From Borrelia puertoricensis (GTDB taxonomy: Bacteria > Spirochaetota > Spirochaetia > Borreliales > Borreliaceae): DNA of 41,322 nucleotides. Under the pieces are notes generated by a model. It was not told the DNA's origin, searched no databases, and was given only the letters and a program-made list of their open reading frames with translations. The stretch covers positions 1-41,322 of the forward strand of contig NZ_CP075397.1 in NCBI RefSeq assembly GCF_023035875.1. Direction: 5' to 3'. Below, piece by piece: positions 7,002-16,568 of the stretch (the first letter of the stretch is position 1; each line of letters begins with the position of its first letter). The translations under genes and the position numbers were made by a program.

Positions 7002-7998
7002 GTTTATATATAAACTTTGTACAATTGAGAATTATTATTAGGTTATTTAGATATAATTCTGTGCCTTTGTAGGATATTTAATTTTTTTGGGATTTAAATA
7101 ACCAATTTTTATTTATTATTATGCTTTGATTGGTGCATGTAATTTTATTTTTGACTTTAAGATTTGAATCTTTAATGATGATTTTGGGAAATTTGATTTG
7201 TTTCCAATGTATTGTTATTTGAGTGGAATTTATGGATATAAAAAATTCATTCTATAATTTTTAGCTTAAAAATTAATATTTAATTAGTTGAATTGTTCTT
7301 TTAATAAGCATTATTATTAAAAGAATTTTAATATTTAAAACATCAATTTCCTTATAGCATGAGACCTAACCTAGGTCATTTCTACCATTGCTATTTAATT
7401 TCATAATTTGATATTTTAATAGGTACTATGGATACAAACATATTCACTATATATAAGGTTTGAATTATTGAATTATTTCTGTATGTTTATATTGATTTGT
7501 TATTTAAAGAATATAAACGTACAAAATTCAGCGATTGTTGTTCTTATAAAAGTATATTTACAATATTTATTGGCAGTGAATGAATATAAAGTTGAAATTA
7601 GTATTTTAGGCATTAGGATAAGGGACTTGGAAGTTTTTTTAATATATACAAATTGAAAATAATCCTATTTTATTCTTTTTAAGAACATGATATGAATAGA
7701 ATTATACAAAAATATACGATTATTGAAGTCATCAGAGCTGTCATATTAACATTATCTCAATTGTAAATTGGGTTTTTGCAAGTAGTGAGATTTGTGGATC
7801 CAGATATACCGTAATAGTATTCATGAAAAAGATATTTGAGATACTAAGGTGGGTACCCTAAGATTTTTTTGTTTCAATACAAGTATAGTTTACGAAATTA
7901 TGCTTTTTGGATTAATATATAGTATATACTATATAAGTGTTTTTAATTTATTTTTATGAAAATATTTATTTTATTCTTACTTGTTTAAGGATCGTTGT
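7002..7998. other. Non-coding region, about 1 kb
   Basis: No supported gene. A 12-bp inverted repeat at 7296-7307/7314-7325 (TTCTTTTAATAA and complement, 6-base loop) may end transcription of the lipoprotein gene. The frame at 7468-7656 (62 codons) has no ribosome binding site and odd composition. A 20-bp palindrome at 7916-7935 lies upstream of the next gene. Confidence 0.5.
7916..7935. promoter_or_regulatory. Perfect 20-bp palindrome
   Basis: TATATAGTATATACTATATA is its own complement and lies 63 bases before ATG 7999. Such symmetry next to a gene start suggests a regulator site, although A+T-rich DNA makes chance palindromes commoner. It includes TAGTATA, as in the telomere box, but in the opposite arrangement to a replicated telomere. 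Confidence 0.4.
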
Positions 7999-8268
7999 AT
8001 GAAAGTAATTAAGTTCCCTAAGAGAAAAAGCTTAAAGTCTGAACAAATGGATATTGAAGATTTTATGGCTCAAGTTGATTACACTACTGCACAGTTGGAT
8101 AGAGAGTTTAGAGATTTTCAGGAGCAGTATGGAGCAGATAAAGGTCTTGATGATTGGATGGTTCATGTAGAAAAGGAAACTCAGCTTAAAAATCAGAAAA
8201 TTCAAGTAAGGTCTAAAACTTTAAGTTTGCTTTTTGAAAAAAAACTTAATGATAATAAAAACAAGTAA
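7999..8268 (+). CDS. Small charged protein of unknown function
   Basis: An 89-residue hydrophilic protein without signal peptide or membrane segment, hence cytoplasmic. It starts with a basic patch (KVIKFPKRKSLK) followed by a predicted helical acidic middle (DIEDFMAQVDYTTAQLDREF). AAGGA at 7987-7991 supports ATG 7999 rather than the in-frame TTG at 7981. Codon use is like the neighbouring genes. I do not recognise the family; it may be a Borrelia-specific conserved hypothetical protein. Confidence 0.7.
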   Translation: MKVIKFPKRKSLKSEQMDIEDFMAQVDYTTAQLDREFRDFQEQYGADKGLDDWMVHVEKETQLKNQKIQVRSKTLSLLFEKKLNDNKNK

Positions 8269-8561
8269 AGATATAACCTGATCTTAAGTAGTCCATTTAT
8301 CTTTTAAGCTTTCCATAATTTGTCTTTTTCTCTAGATTGAGATTTTCAATGTCTTAATGATTTTATATGAATTGATATAGGAAATGTTAAAGAGTAGCTT
8401 AGCCTTTCTTTAAGGCTAATTTGGTGAATATTACAGATATTAATGCGATAGAGTTAGGGAGGGATAGAATTTATGGTCAAATTTGGGGGAGGGTGTTTTT
8501 TTATTAGTATGTACTAGTATTGTTAATATGGGTTGATTTTTAGTTTATATAGGAGATTAAA

Positions 8562-9326
8562 GTGAAAGTTGTTAAAAATATTGTTTTGACCTTGTTATTT
8601 ATAGTATTTAGTTGTAGTCATGATGTGTTTAGTAAGCCATCGTCTGGTCTTATTAAGGATTATGCTGAGGTAATTTTTGATAGTCATAGGTATTATTATG
8701 TTGAAGAATTTCCTATAGATCTTGATTTAAAGTTTGAATTTGTAGATACTAAGTCTGAATCTACATCACAGACTGATCATCGAGTATTGGGCAGTCATCA
8801 TATTGCAACAAGAAGAAGTGTTTATGAGAGTAGTTCAGAAAAAGCTAATAGTTTTTCTTTTGGCAAAGTTGGTCTATTGGTAAGTTCAGCGTATTTAGGG
8901 AAATTGGGTATTAAGACTGTAAAAGGGCTTAATGAGCATTTAAAGAATAAAGAGTTTGATTCTTTAGGTGTCAAATTTGTTTTTGATTCTGGGCTTGATA
9001 GATTATCATCAATATCAAATAGAAATTTGCTTGGTAGTCAATGTATTGTTTTTGATCATAATGAATTGATTAATTATATAGACATTATAAAAAATAAAAA
9101 AAATAATGTAAAGTTAACTTTAAATCTTGCCAATAAAGATTTGCAGAATAGTAAATATCGTTTATTCTCTAAGACATATAATAAATATATAGATATTGAG
9201 AATAAATTTCTTAATTGTGAAGGACAAAATAACAGTAATTTTCATTTTAAAATTGAAGGTAATGTAGGGAGTCTTTTAAGTCTTTTAGAAGAAATTCTTA
9301 TAAAGGTTAAACAAGGAGAGTTATAG
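8562..9326 (+). CDS. Lipoprotein, candidate BptA (tick-persistence protein)
   Basis: A 254-residue protein starting at GTG 8562 behind AGGAG. The N-terminus has a hydrophobic stretch and lipobox VFSC (Cys18), indicating a lipidated envelope protein. The mature part begins with SSGLIKDYAEVIFDSHRYYY and EEFPIDLDLKFEF, with two further cysteines but no domain that I can identify with certainty. On lp25 of B. burgdorferi the bptA gene (BBE16) is near the maintenance genes and pncA, and size and layout agree, so BptA is my best guess. That identification is inference from context. Confidence 0.8.
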   Translation: MKVVKNIVLTLLFIVFSCSHDVFSKPSSGLIKDYAEVIFDSHRYYYVEEFPIDLDLKFEFVDTKSESTSQTDHRVLGSHHIATRRSVYESSSEKANSFSFGKVGLLVSSAYLGKLGIKTVKGLNEHLKNKEFDSLGVKFVFDSGLDRLSSISNRNLLGSQCIVFDHNELINYIDIIKNKKNNVKLTLNLANKDLQNSKYRLFSKTYNKYIDIENKFLNCEGQNNSNFHFKIEGNVGSLLSLLEEILIKVKQGEL

Positions 9327-9758
9327 TAACTTTTCTTTTTTGAATACATATAATGTGTTTTTAAGTTTGTTATTTTACTGTTGGGTGTGTAAGGATTAAA
9401 TTTTATTAGTAAATCAATAAACCTAATTATTAAAAATGGGTATATATATACTATTGTAATCGTTGTGGTATCAAAGGATTATAATAGAGTAGGCAAGGCA
9501 GAATCATATTCTTGATATTTAACCAACATCTTTTTTTCAGAGATATTATTAAGATATTTATCTTATTACTTTTAGTTTTTGAGTGTATATGTCCTTTTAA
9601 AATAGTAGTGATTGCAAAAATTTTTTCTGCAATTTTGACATTAACATCATTTTATCATTGCTAGAAATTTATTTTGATATTTGAGATGAATTGTGTACAC
9701 TTGCTAGTAATTATTGTAGTTCAATGGTTATATTATTTTATAATTTGGGAGGGGAGTT
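9327..9758. other. Non-coding region upstream of the decayed lipoprotein gene
   Basis: No gene is visible. The last 90 bases (GTGTACA near 9692, CTAGTAATTATTGTAGTTCAA near 9702-9723) match the upstream region of the intact paralogue at 36510-36570, so this is the old promoter region of the pseudogene that follows. Confidence 0.55.
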
Positions 9759-10452
9759 ATGGAAAAGAGTGTTTTAGCAGTATGTATGGCTAGCATTATT
9801 GTGTTTGCTATCATTTGATCTTAATGTCTTGAATAACATTTTTAGCCAAATCAAGAGAAAAGTTTTTAGAAGAAAACAAAAAGGTAGAAGATTTAAATTC
9901 TAGGGAGAAAAATCAAGGGATTCAGGAATCACAAGAAGATGTGATCGATAGTATTTAAGAGCGTTTAATAGTAGAACAAGACATGGATGTGGTGCCTTTA
10001 GTTCCGTAGCTCATGTTAATATAGAGATGCCGGTGTTTCAAAATTATCCATACTATCCTCAAAAAACAATAAAAATAAGAAAATAAGATTTAACCCCAAG
10101 TACTGAAGGAGATCAGGGAGCAAACAAGGCAATTAAAGATGTACTAATTTGTTCTTGGACGAGAGAATTTTGGATTTCAGTTTTAGCAATTAATTGAGAA
10201 GGTACAAAAGACTTTAAAAGAAACTATTATGAAAAGATTAGAAAATGAAGCAGCACGTAAAGCCCGGTTCTTCAGAAGAAGAGACAATAATTTACCAGTA
10301 CAATTGTCCAGAACTGCAAGGGATCATGCAGAAAATTCTTTGGATCAATTAAAATGTTCTGTTGATAAGCTTACTGAAGCAAAGGGAAGAATAAAAATAT
10401 AGAAAAACTTGTTAAAGAAGCGAAATTTTATCTAGAGAGTATTTCATGGTAA
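9759..10452 (+). pseudogene. Decayed paralogue of the lipoprotein gene at 36581
   Basis: Begins with a good ribosome binding site (GGGAGGGGAG) and ATG GAA AAG AGT, then follows the sequence of the intact gene at 36581-37489 from signal peptide to C-terminus. The lipobox Cys codon region reads ATT TGA (stop near 9817), and further stops and frameshifts follow (for example TAA near 9957). The C-terminal part is still readable as ARTARDHAENSLDQLKCSVD-like segments and ends at TAA 10450-10452. Flanking DNA on both sides is also homologous, including a degraded downstream terminator near 10492-10530. Confidence 0.85.
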
Positions 10453-10660
10453 AAGATCATGTAAAGATACCTTCTAATACTAATGTTTGAAAAGGGAAGT
10501 CTTCTGTTAAAAGGCGCTCTCTTAGGTTTTATTTAGATAACTTTCTAAAAGTAATTACCTTTTAGATTTAACTGTGAGCCTGTACATCTTAAGGAGCTTA
10601 ATATATAAGTATTATTATTGTAAATTATTTTGAAAATTTAAGGGGTTGTATACTTTGAGT

Positions 10661-11176
10661 ATGAACGAAAAAGAGAAATCCTTGAATCAAGAATATAAAA
10701 TGTTAAACAAAGCTTTTTTTAAGCTTATTGACTATATAGATAGTGATGTGAGAATAATTCAAGTCGCAAGGATTTTATAAGAATTTCATATTGTAGTGAG
10801 AACATTAAGAGAGAATATAATGGGTTTATCGATTTTTTTAATAAAAAATGAACTTGCATATTTATTTGAAAAATTAGTATTCAAGTTTTACATTATAACA
10901 AATAATTTAAAGATAAGTCAAAGTTTTTGTTAACAACTATATCAAAATATGATAAACTGTGCTGTTTCAAATGAAGTTTCTAGAATAATTTTGTCCTTAA
11001 TTTTGTATACTGGATAGTATTGGTAGATTGATTTAAAAAATCTTTTTCATTTTATTAAAGTGAGGTTGGCGTTAAATGAATCAAAAAATGTTAGGGAACA
11101 TTCATTAAAAGAAATGCGTGAGTGTTCTGGGATATTGCTTGATATGACTGAAAAATTGTGTCTATTATTACTATAA
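10661..11176 (+). pseudogene. Remnant of an unidentified gene
   Basis: A short frame from ATG 10661 (MNEKEKSLNQEYKMLNKAFF) stops at TAA 10778-10780. The same frame continues as protein-like sequence to about 10933. Further coding-like pieces follow in other frames, for instance VRLALNESKNVREHS and MRECSGILLDMTEKL up to TAA near 11174. The pattern suggests one gene broken by a stop and several frameshifts. I do not recognise the family. Confidence 0.4.
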
Positions 11177-11547
11177 GTTTTAAAATTATATTTTGGAAGG
11201 TTGTGAATTGTCTTATGTAGAGATTATTCCAATGTCTAGTGCTTTGCATATCAGTTGAAAATATTGATAGACTCTTCGAGTTCTTCAAGTAAAAACATTT
11301 AATTTTTCTTATTTGTTTTTTTAGTGTTTTTTGATTTTCTATGCTTTATTTTAAAGAATGGATTTCTTGATGATAATTCTACATTGCTATAAAAATTTGA
11401 TGTCTTTAATATATTATAAATAATATGGTGTTTTTGGGGATCAGTCAAATTGTTTTTAATATTCTCTTATTACAGAGATAATTAAGTTCTAAGAGTACAG
11501 TAAATATACTGTAAAAAATTGTAAGAGTGAAAATGAGTTATGTAATA
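11177..11547. other. Non-coding left border of the vmp archive
   Basis: A+T-rich sequence without a gene. A small inverted repeat TACAGTA/TACTGTA lies near 11498-11515, just before the first vlp cassette. The common vmp leader (AAGGAGGCACGTGATA) is absent here, so the first cassette is joined to unrelated DNA. Confidence 0.5.
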
Positions 11548-12568
11548 ATGAAAAGAATTACTTTATGTGCGTTATTAATGACTTTATTTTTACTTCTTAG
11601 TTGTGGCAGTGGTACTACTAATATGGAAGATCCTAAAACCACATTCTTAACTTCTATTGCTAATTTAGGTAAAGGGTTCTTAGATGTTTTTACTTCTCTT
11701 TCTGATATGGTTGGAGGGATTTTAGGGTTTAATACTACTACTAAAAAGTCTGATGTTGCAGCTTACTTTAAGACTATAGAAAAAAGCTTGACAACAACTA
11801 AGACAGCCCTTGAGAAAATTGTTGCTGATATGAAATCTGAAAATAATCCTAATTCTTCTACAGCTGAGGTCGCTGTAAAAAACCTAATTGATAATACTCT
11901 TAGTAAGATAATTGAGGGTGCTAAGACTGTTAGTGAGGCTAGGTGATGACTTGCTTGGTAATGTTGCTGCTCAGAATAACGGTGGTGCTGTTGGTACGAA
12001 AGTTGATGAATTAGTAAGTGGAATTAAGACTATTGTTGATGTAGTACTTGGAAAAGAAAGAAATCCCGATGCTGGTACTGATAAAAAGGCTAGTAATCAA
12101 TACTGCAAGAACTGCCAATGGTGGAACTGATGAAGCAAGTAAGCTATTTGGTAATGCTGCTATTGATAGTGCTGATAATGCAAAGAAAGCAGTAACTGAT
12201 GCTGCTAAAGCTGTTGGTGCCGTAACTGGGTCTGATATATTGCAATCTATCGTTAAAAATGGCACTAGTGCAGCTGCAGAGACTGCTAAGGTTAAGGATG
12301 CAACTATTGCAGGTGCTATTGCACTGAGAGCAATGGCTAAGGGTGGTAAATTTGCTAATGCTAGTGCGGCTGATAATGAAGGGGTTGTTACTTTTGCCGT
12401 TAAAGGAGCAGCAATAAGCGCAGTAACTAAAGCATTGGGTACTCTAACTATTGCAATAAGAGAAACAATTGACTCAGGCCTTAAAACCGTAAAGATGCTA
12501 TGAAAATTAATCCTGAAGATACTCCTGTAACAAATGATAAGCAGATCCCTGAAACCAAGAAGAACTAA
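11548..12568 (+). pseudogene. vlp cassette 1, group A, three frameshifts
   Basis: Starts with the standard vmp signal peptide ([19 protein letters not shown]) and lipobox LLSC. The next segment, [19 protein letters not shown], is of group B type, then the sequence switches to group A ([20 protein letters not shown]). Comparison with the intact gene at 28596 shows frame loss near 11942, near 12098 (TAATCAATACTG in place of GATGGCAATACTG) and near 12490. The reading frame recovers each time and ends at TAA 12566-12568. A tract around 12100-12130 is identical to the 28596 gene. It can donate sequence by conversion but cannot encode a full Vlp. Confidence 0.9.
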
Positions 12569-13156
12569 TAGTCAGGACTAAAGAGTATTTAATGACAAAT
12601 ACATAACTAAATAAAGTCATTTGAGGAAAACTCTTCTTTTCACAAGAACTGTTTTCCTTTTTTACTGTCTGTAATAGTACCCGGGTCTCAAGCTTAACGA
12701 TGGAATCCTTTAACAACAGATTGGTTGTAAGACCGCATTTGAGCTTTTTGATTCATGTAATTTAAAAGTTAACTAAATATAAAAATAGATAAAATTAGTT
12801 GACAAAAGTTTAGCAGATACTTAGATGTAGAGTCAATTTTTCAAGGTCTCCATTGCATAGAAAATATCTTATCTAGGATTATTTATATAAATAGAGAGTG
12901 TTTTTTTTTTTGATATGTTTGGTAATATATCTAGTATACTTTAACTTAGCTTTAATAAATATTTCAGTTTTTACTCTAAATATACTTTATCTGTCTATAA
13001 GTTTACTTTTATAGTTACTCTTACCATTTTTATAACGAGTTTAATTTATTCTATCTTAAGAACCTTTATCTAGAATTTTTGTTCCCTTATTTTCTTAAAT
13101 CTACTTTTCTTAAATCTCCCTTTCTTAACTTTCATCTTTAGTTATTAGAGGTGCTT
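12569..13156. other. Region between vlp cassette 1 and mlp
   Basis: Holds the vmp-type terminator at 12624-12658, then a stretch (about 12659-12760, including TTTAACAACAGATTG) that recurs at 22985-23090 upstream of the second bdr. The rest, including a T-tract at 12901 and short direct repeats of TTTCTTAAATCT near 13090-13115, contains no gene. It includes the downstream end of the minus-strand mlp gene. Confidence 0.6.
12624..12658 (+). terminator. vmp-type terminator hairpin after cassette 1
   Basis: AGGAAAAC (12624-12631) pairs with GTTTTCCT (12651-12658), followed by a T-run. Part of the conserved block that begins CATAACTAAATAAAGTCATT (12602 on). Confidence 0.8.
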
Positions 13157-13576
13157 TTAACCCCCTGCTCCATTACAACCACTTAAGACATTTGTTTTAA
13201 ATTGGTCTAATTCACTATCGTTCATTTGACCAAAGTATGCTTTTATTAATTCTTTAAAAGTTTTCTTTTGTTCTTCGGTGCAACTTTCAAGTTGAGTCTT
13301 TATATGTTCTAGAGCAGCTTTTATCTTATCTTCGTTTGAAAATATAAACCGATTAAATTTGTTATCATCACCTAAAGCATCTTTTAAGAATTGTAAGTTT
13401 GTTTTTTCCGTATCATTTAGCTTTTCTTTTAAGAGTTCTTCAGGTGTTTTTGGTATTATTTCTGTTGGTTTTGCTGGCTTGATATTTTCATGCTTACTTG
13501 ATGGAACTTCATTTGCTTTGCAACAATAAAGTAATATTAAACTACAAAATATCAAATAATTTATAAACTTAACCAT
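13157..13576 (-). CDS. mlp: Mlp-family lipoprotein
   Basis: A 139-residue surface lipoprotein of the multicopy Mlp family, which in Lyme Borrelia is carried by cp32 prophages. It has a hydrophobic signal and lipobox ending in Cys18 or Cys19 (LLYCC), a short proline- and lysine-rich linker, then the conserved core EKLNDTEKTNLQFLKDALGD, ALEHIKTQLESC and QKKTFKELIKAYFG, ending VLSGCNGAGG. GGAG stands eight bases before the start. It is divergent from the terminase genes and is the only minus-strand gene inside the archive. Exact function is unknown. Confidence 0.88.
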   Translation of the reverse strand: MVKFINYLIFCSLILLYCCKANEVPSSKHENIKPAKPTEIIPKTPEELLKEKLNDTEKTNLQFLKDALGDDNKFNRFIFSNEDKIKAALEHIKTQLESCTEEQKKTFKELIKAYFGQMNDSELDQFKTNVLSGCNGAGG

Positions 13577-13609
13577 AAATATCTCCTTTTTTAGTATTTA
13601 GCTAATAGT

Positions 13610-13622
13610 ATAACCTGGTTAT
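13610..13622. promoter_or_regulatory. Palindrome in the mlp/terminase divergent region
   Basis: ATAACC and GGTTAT flank a single T, 33 bases upstream of the mlp start and within the 163-base divergent spacer. It could be an operator for mlp or part of its promoter. Confidence 0.35.
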
Positions 13623-13739
13623 TTTGTTCTGTATAGTTATTTATAAGTATTAATTGTTTTTGTAAAGTTTATTGTTTTGTTATAAATTTTATGTTGAATA
13701 TATTTTTGTTAACCTATTAGTTAACTTATATTAAAAGGT

Positions 13740-14306
13740 ATGAGTAGGGTAAAGAAATCATTTGATGATTATGTTGTGTATTTTAGAGAAGGGAAGCTTA
13801 ATGACGCGAGGATAGCAAAAGAGATGGGAGTTAGTCGTGTTAATGTAGGAAAGATGAGACGCAGGTGGGAAGAGATTAAGGATGACCCTGAGTATATTAC
13901 TGGTGCTGCTAAGTTTACTATTTGTGAAGATACTTTAAATAATATATTATTTCATGCATCACAAAGTACAGCCCAGGCGCGTGATCTTAAAAGTCAGTTT
14001 AGTATGGCTAAAAGTATGTTGGGACTTGAGTTTATAAATTCATTTAGTCGTTATTTAGAGTTAGAACTTAAAACTCATAATTACAAAATAGAAGAATTAG
14101 AGTCTCAAATTAGCAATATTTATAAGAAGACTTTAAGTAAAAAAGTTGCACATTCAGAAGAAGAGAGTCGTGAGCTTGAAGAGTTAAAACTTAAACTCGA
14201 TGAGTTTAAAAGGGAGAGAGAACTTAGGAAAATGTCACTATGTTACAAGACAATGCTAAAGCTTAAAGCTACTGGTACAGATGTGCGCTCTAAATTACAA
14301 ATTTAA
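13740..14306 (+). CDS. DUF603 protein, putative phage terminase small subunit
   Basis: This 188-residue protein matches the Borrelia DUF603 family encoded next to the large terminase on cp32 prophages. Residues 18-42 (EGKLNDARIAKEMGVSRVNV and the following KMRRRW) look like a helix-turn-helix, and residues 110-165 are a charged coiled-coil; both fit a DNA-recognising small terminase subunit. ATG 13740 is the natural start, though no strong binding site precedes it. Its end lies 29 bases before the annotated start of the large subunit, and the large-subunit frame is open across that gap. Confidence 0.85.
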   Translation: MSRVKKSFDDYVVYFREGKLNDARIAKEMGVSRVNVGKMRRRWEEIKDDPEYITGAAKFTICEDTLNNILFHASQSTAQARDLKSQFSMAKSMLGLEFINSFSRYLELELKTHNYKIEELESQISNIYKKTLSKKVAHSEEESRELEELKLKLDEFKRERELRKMSLCYKTMLKLKATGTDVRSKLQI

Positions 14307-14335
14307 AGGTAACGGATTTTATCAAGCCTAAAGCA

Positions 14336-15592
14336 TTGGAGATTGATTTTAAAGGGTTTGAAAGTAAATATTTAACTTCAAAACAACTTAAAGTAATACG
14401 TAATATCGAGGAGAATAATCAAAGTAAAATTATCCTCTCAGGTGGGATTGCTAGCGGTAAAACATTTCTAGCATGTTATTTATATCTAAAGATGCTCATT
14501 AAGAATAGACATCTATATAGAGAAGATACTAATAATTTTATAATAGGAAATTCACAAAAATCATTAGAGGTTAATGTTATGAGTGAGTTAGAAGATATTG
14601 CTAGTATGCTTAAGATATCCTTTAAGCCAAAATTTTCTAATACATCATATTTTGAAATAGACTCACTAAGAGTTAATTTGTATGGAGGAGATAGGGCAAG
14701 TGATTTTGAGCGGTTTAGAGGCTCTAATTCAGCGCTTATTTACGTTAATGAAGCAACTACACTTCATAAAGAAACATTAATAGAATGTTTAAAAAGGCTT
14801 AGAGTAGGAATGCAGGCAATTATATTTGATACCAATCCAGATAGTCCTGAACATTTCTTTAAGCTTGATTATATTGATAATACAAAAATTTACTCTACAT
14901 ATAACTTTACAACATATGATAATGAATTAATTGCTAGAGAATTTATTAAAACCCAAGAAGAGATTTACAGGGACATTCCAACATATAAAGCAAGGGTTCT
15001 ACTTGGAGAATGGGTCCCGTCCTGTGATGCGATATTTACTAATGTTAATCTTACAAGTAAGCATGAATTTATATCCCCAATAGCATATTTAGATCCTGCA
15101 TATAGTATAGGAGGTGATAATACAGCCCTTTGTGTTTTGGAGAGAGTAGATCAAAGTTATTATGCATTTATTTTTCAAGAAAAGTTACCAGTAGGTGATC
15201 CTAAGATGTTAAATACAATTAAAACTATACTTACAAACCTTAATGTACACAAACTATATGTTGAAGATAGGGATAACGTTTCTGGGCATGGGAATGTGAC
15301 TAAAATGTTTCTTAAACTTAGGGCGGGTATGAGTCATAAGTTTAAAATTGCTCCAATTAAACCTATAAGTAATAAATTTACTAGAATTGCTACATTAATA
15401 GAGCCATTTGCAACATCTAAACTTAGTATTATGGATTATTCAAGTAAGTCAGCTGTATCTGATATTTATAAGTACAAAGGAGATGGGAAGAGTGATGATG
15501 ATTCATTAGATAGCCTGTCAGCATCATATATGTTATTGACTCTAAGTATGCGTACCCTCAGAGCACATTTTACTAAAATAAGGTTCCTATAA
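14336..15592 (+). CDS. Phage terminase large subunit (cp32/PBSX type)
   Basis: The DNA-packaging motor ATPase/nuclease of the cp32 phage. Counting from TTG 14336 it has 418 residues: Walker A GGIASGKT at 36-43, Walker B-like ALIYVNEAT near 132-140, nuclease acidic residues in AYLDPAYS, LYVEDRDN and DDDSLDSL. The frame is open back to ATT 14294, giving ITNLKVTDFIKPKA before the start I report, and family members carry a similar N-terminal extension. The natural start may therefore be upstream and lack a normal start codon. The ATPase and nuclease look intact, but no portal, capsid or lysis genes are here, so it cannot make phage alone. Confidence 0.9.
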   Translation: MEIDFKGFESKYLTSKQLKVIRNIEENNQSKIILSGGIASGKTFLACYLYLKMLIKNRHLYREDTNNFIIGNSQKSLEVNVMSELEDIASMLKISFKPKFSNTSYFEIDSLRVNLYGGDRASDFERFRGSNSALIYVNEATTLHKETLIECLKRLRVGMQAIIFDTNPDSPEHFFKLDYIDNTKIYSTYNFTTYDNELIAREFIKTQEEIYRDIPTYKARVLLGEWVPSCDAIFTNVNLTSKHEFISPIAYLDPAYSIGGDNTALCVLERVDQSYYAFIFQEKLPVGDPKMLNTIKTILTNLNVHKLYVEDRDNVSGHGNVTKMFLKLRAGMSHKFKIAPIKPISNKFTRIATLIEPFATSKLSIMDYSSKSAVSDIYKYKGDGKSDDDSLDSLSASYMLLTLSMRTLRAHFTKIRFL

Positions 15593-15633
15593 CAGTTAAA
15601 ATATTATATAATAATTACATAAGGAGTGTTTTT

Positions 15634-16341
15634 ATGGGACTTGCGCAGCCTGTTATTACACAGCAAATGGTCATCGCTGAACTTACTAAAGCCGGTATTA
15701 AAAGAGATATTGCTATTGACCTGTCTTATAGGTATTATCGTAATGAACTGACTTATAAGGATATTGAATTCTTAAAAGAAAACTTCGATATAAAACTTGA
15801 AAAGGTAGAAGCTCTTCTACAATCTGAGATTAAATCTGTCAAGACCGACCTGGATAACAAAATTGATACAGTCAGAACTGAATTAAAATCTGATATTAAA
15901 GATCTCGATAATAAATTCGATACCAAATTTAATGAACTTCATACCAAAATAGATACTGTAGAGAATAACTTTAATCTTAAGCTTGAAAAGGTAGAATCAC
16001 TCTTACAAGCTGAGATTAAATCTGTAGAGTCAAGCTTACAAGCCGAGATTAAATCTGTTAAGACCGAACTTGACAATAAAATAGACACTAAATTCAATGA
16101 ACTTGATAATAAGATTGACACTGTTAGAAATGAACTGAAATCTGACATTAAAGATCTGGATAATAAGATTGATAATGTTAGAAAAGATATGGAAATTAAT
16201 AGGATAGAGCTTGATAATAAACTTGATAAAACCGCATCAGAATTTAAAAATACATCAAGACTACATAATTGGATGTTTGGTACTATTATTACCCTTAATA
16301 TAGGAATATTCTTAGCATTAATGTCATTATTAGTAAAGTAA
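15634..16341 (+). CDS. bdr: Bdr protein (Borrelia direct repeat), copy 1
   Basis: A 235-residue inner-membrane protein of the Bdr family. It has the conserved N-terminus (MGLAQPVITQQMVIAELTKA), a long coiled-coil of repeated units such as DIKDLDNKID and VRTELKS, and a C-terminal membrane segment (about residues 210-232) ending LALMSLLVK. AAGGAG precedes ATG 15634. Bdr genes are normally cp32-borne, consistent with the terminase genes just upstream. Function is unknown; repeat number varies between copies (compare 23210). Confidence 0.95.
   Translation: MGLAQPVITQQMVIAELTKAGIKRDIAIDLSYRYYRNELTYKDIEFLKENFDIKLEKVEALLQSEIKSVKTDLDNKIDTVRTELKSDIKDLDNKFDTKFNELHTKIDTVENNFNLKLEKVESLLQAEIKSVESSLQAEIKSVKTELDNKIDTKFNELDNKIDTVRNELKSDIKDLDNKIDNVRKDMEINRIELDNKLDKTASEFKNTSRLHNWMFGTIITLNIGIFLALMSLLVK
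15830..16215 (+). repeat. Bdr internal direct repeats, copy 1
   Basis: Imperfect units of roughly 33 or 54 bases encode alternating EIKSV, VRTELKSDIKDLDNK and KLEKVESLLQA motifs. These repeats mediate length variation in bdr genes. Confidence 0.8.
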
Positions 16342-16568
16342 ATTTATTTACCTAAAGCCACCTTTATTTAATTGACCTTCTGTAAATTATCTTTTTTTAG
16401 TCATTTTTTATAAAAATTATTTAAATTTTGTTAGAGACAATTAATACCTGCTAATTGTCTCATTGTATTTAGTCTCTACAAGGTTATAGTATCTATTTTT
16501 CATCTTTTTTATTTTGTTCAGAGATTGTTAACCATTTTGCCCCTGAGGTAATAAGGAAGCACGTAATA

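Noticed and set aside
7468..7656. 62-codon frame in the 7-8 kb gap
   Set aside because: No ribosome binding site and composition typical of random A+T-rich DNA.
7916..7935. Palindrome as an internal fused telomere
   Set aside because: TAGTATA boxes in a replicated telomere face outward from the centre with more than 20 bases between them; here they overlap in the opposite arrangement.
15830..16215. CRISPR-like repeated units in bdr
   Set aside because: Repeats are in-frame coding units of a known repeat protein, with no unique spacers of constant length and no cas genes.
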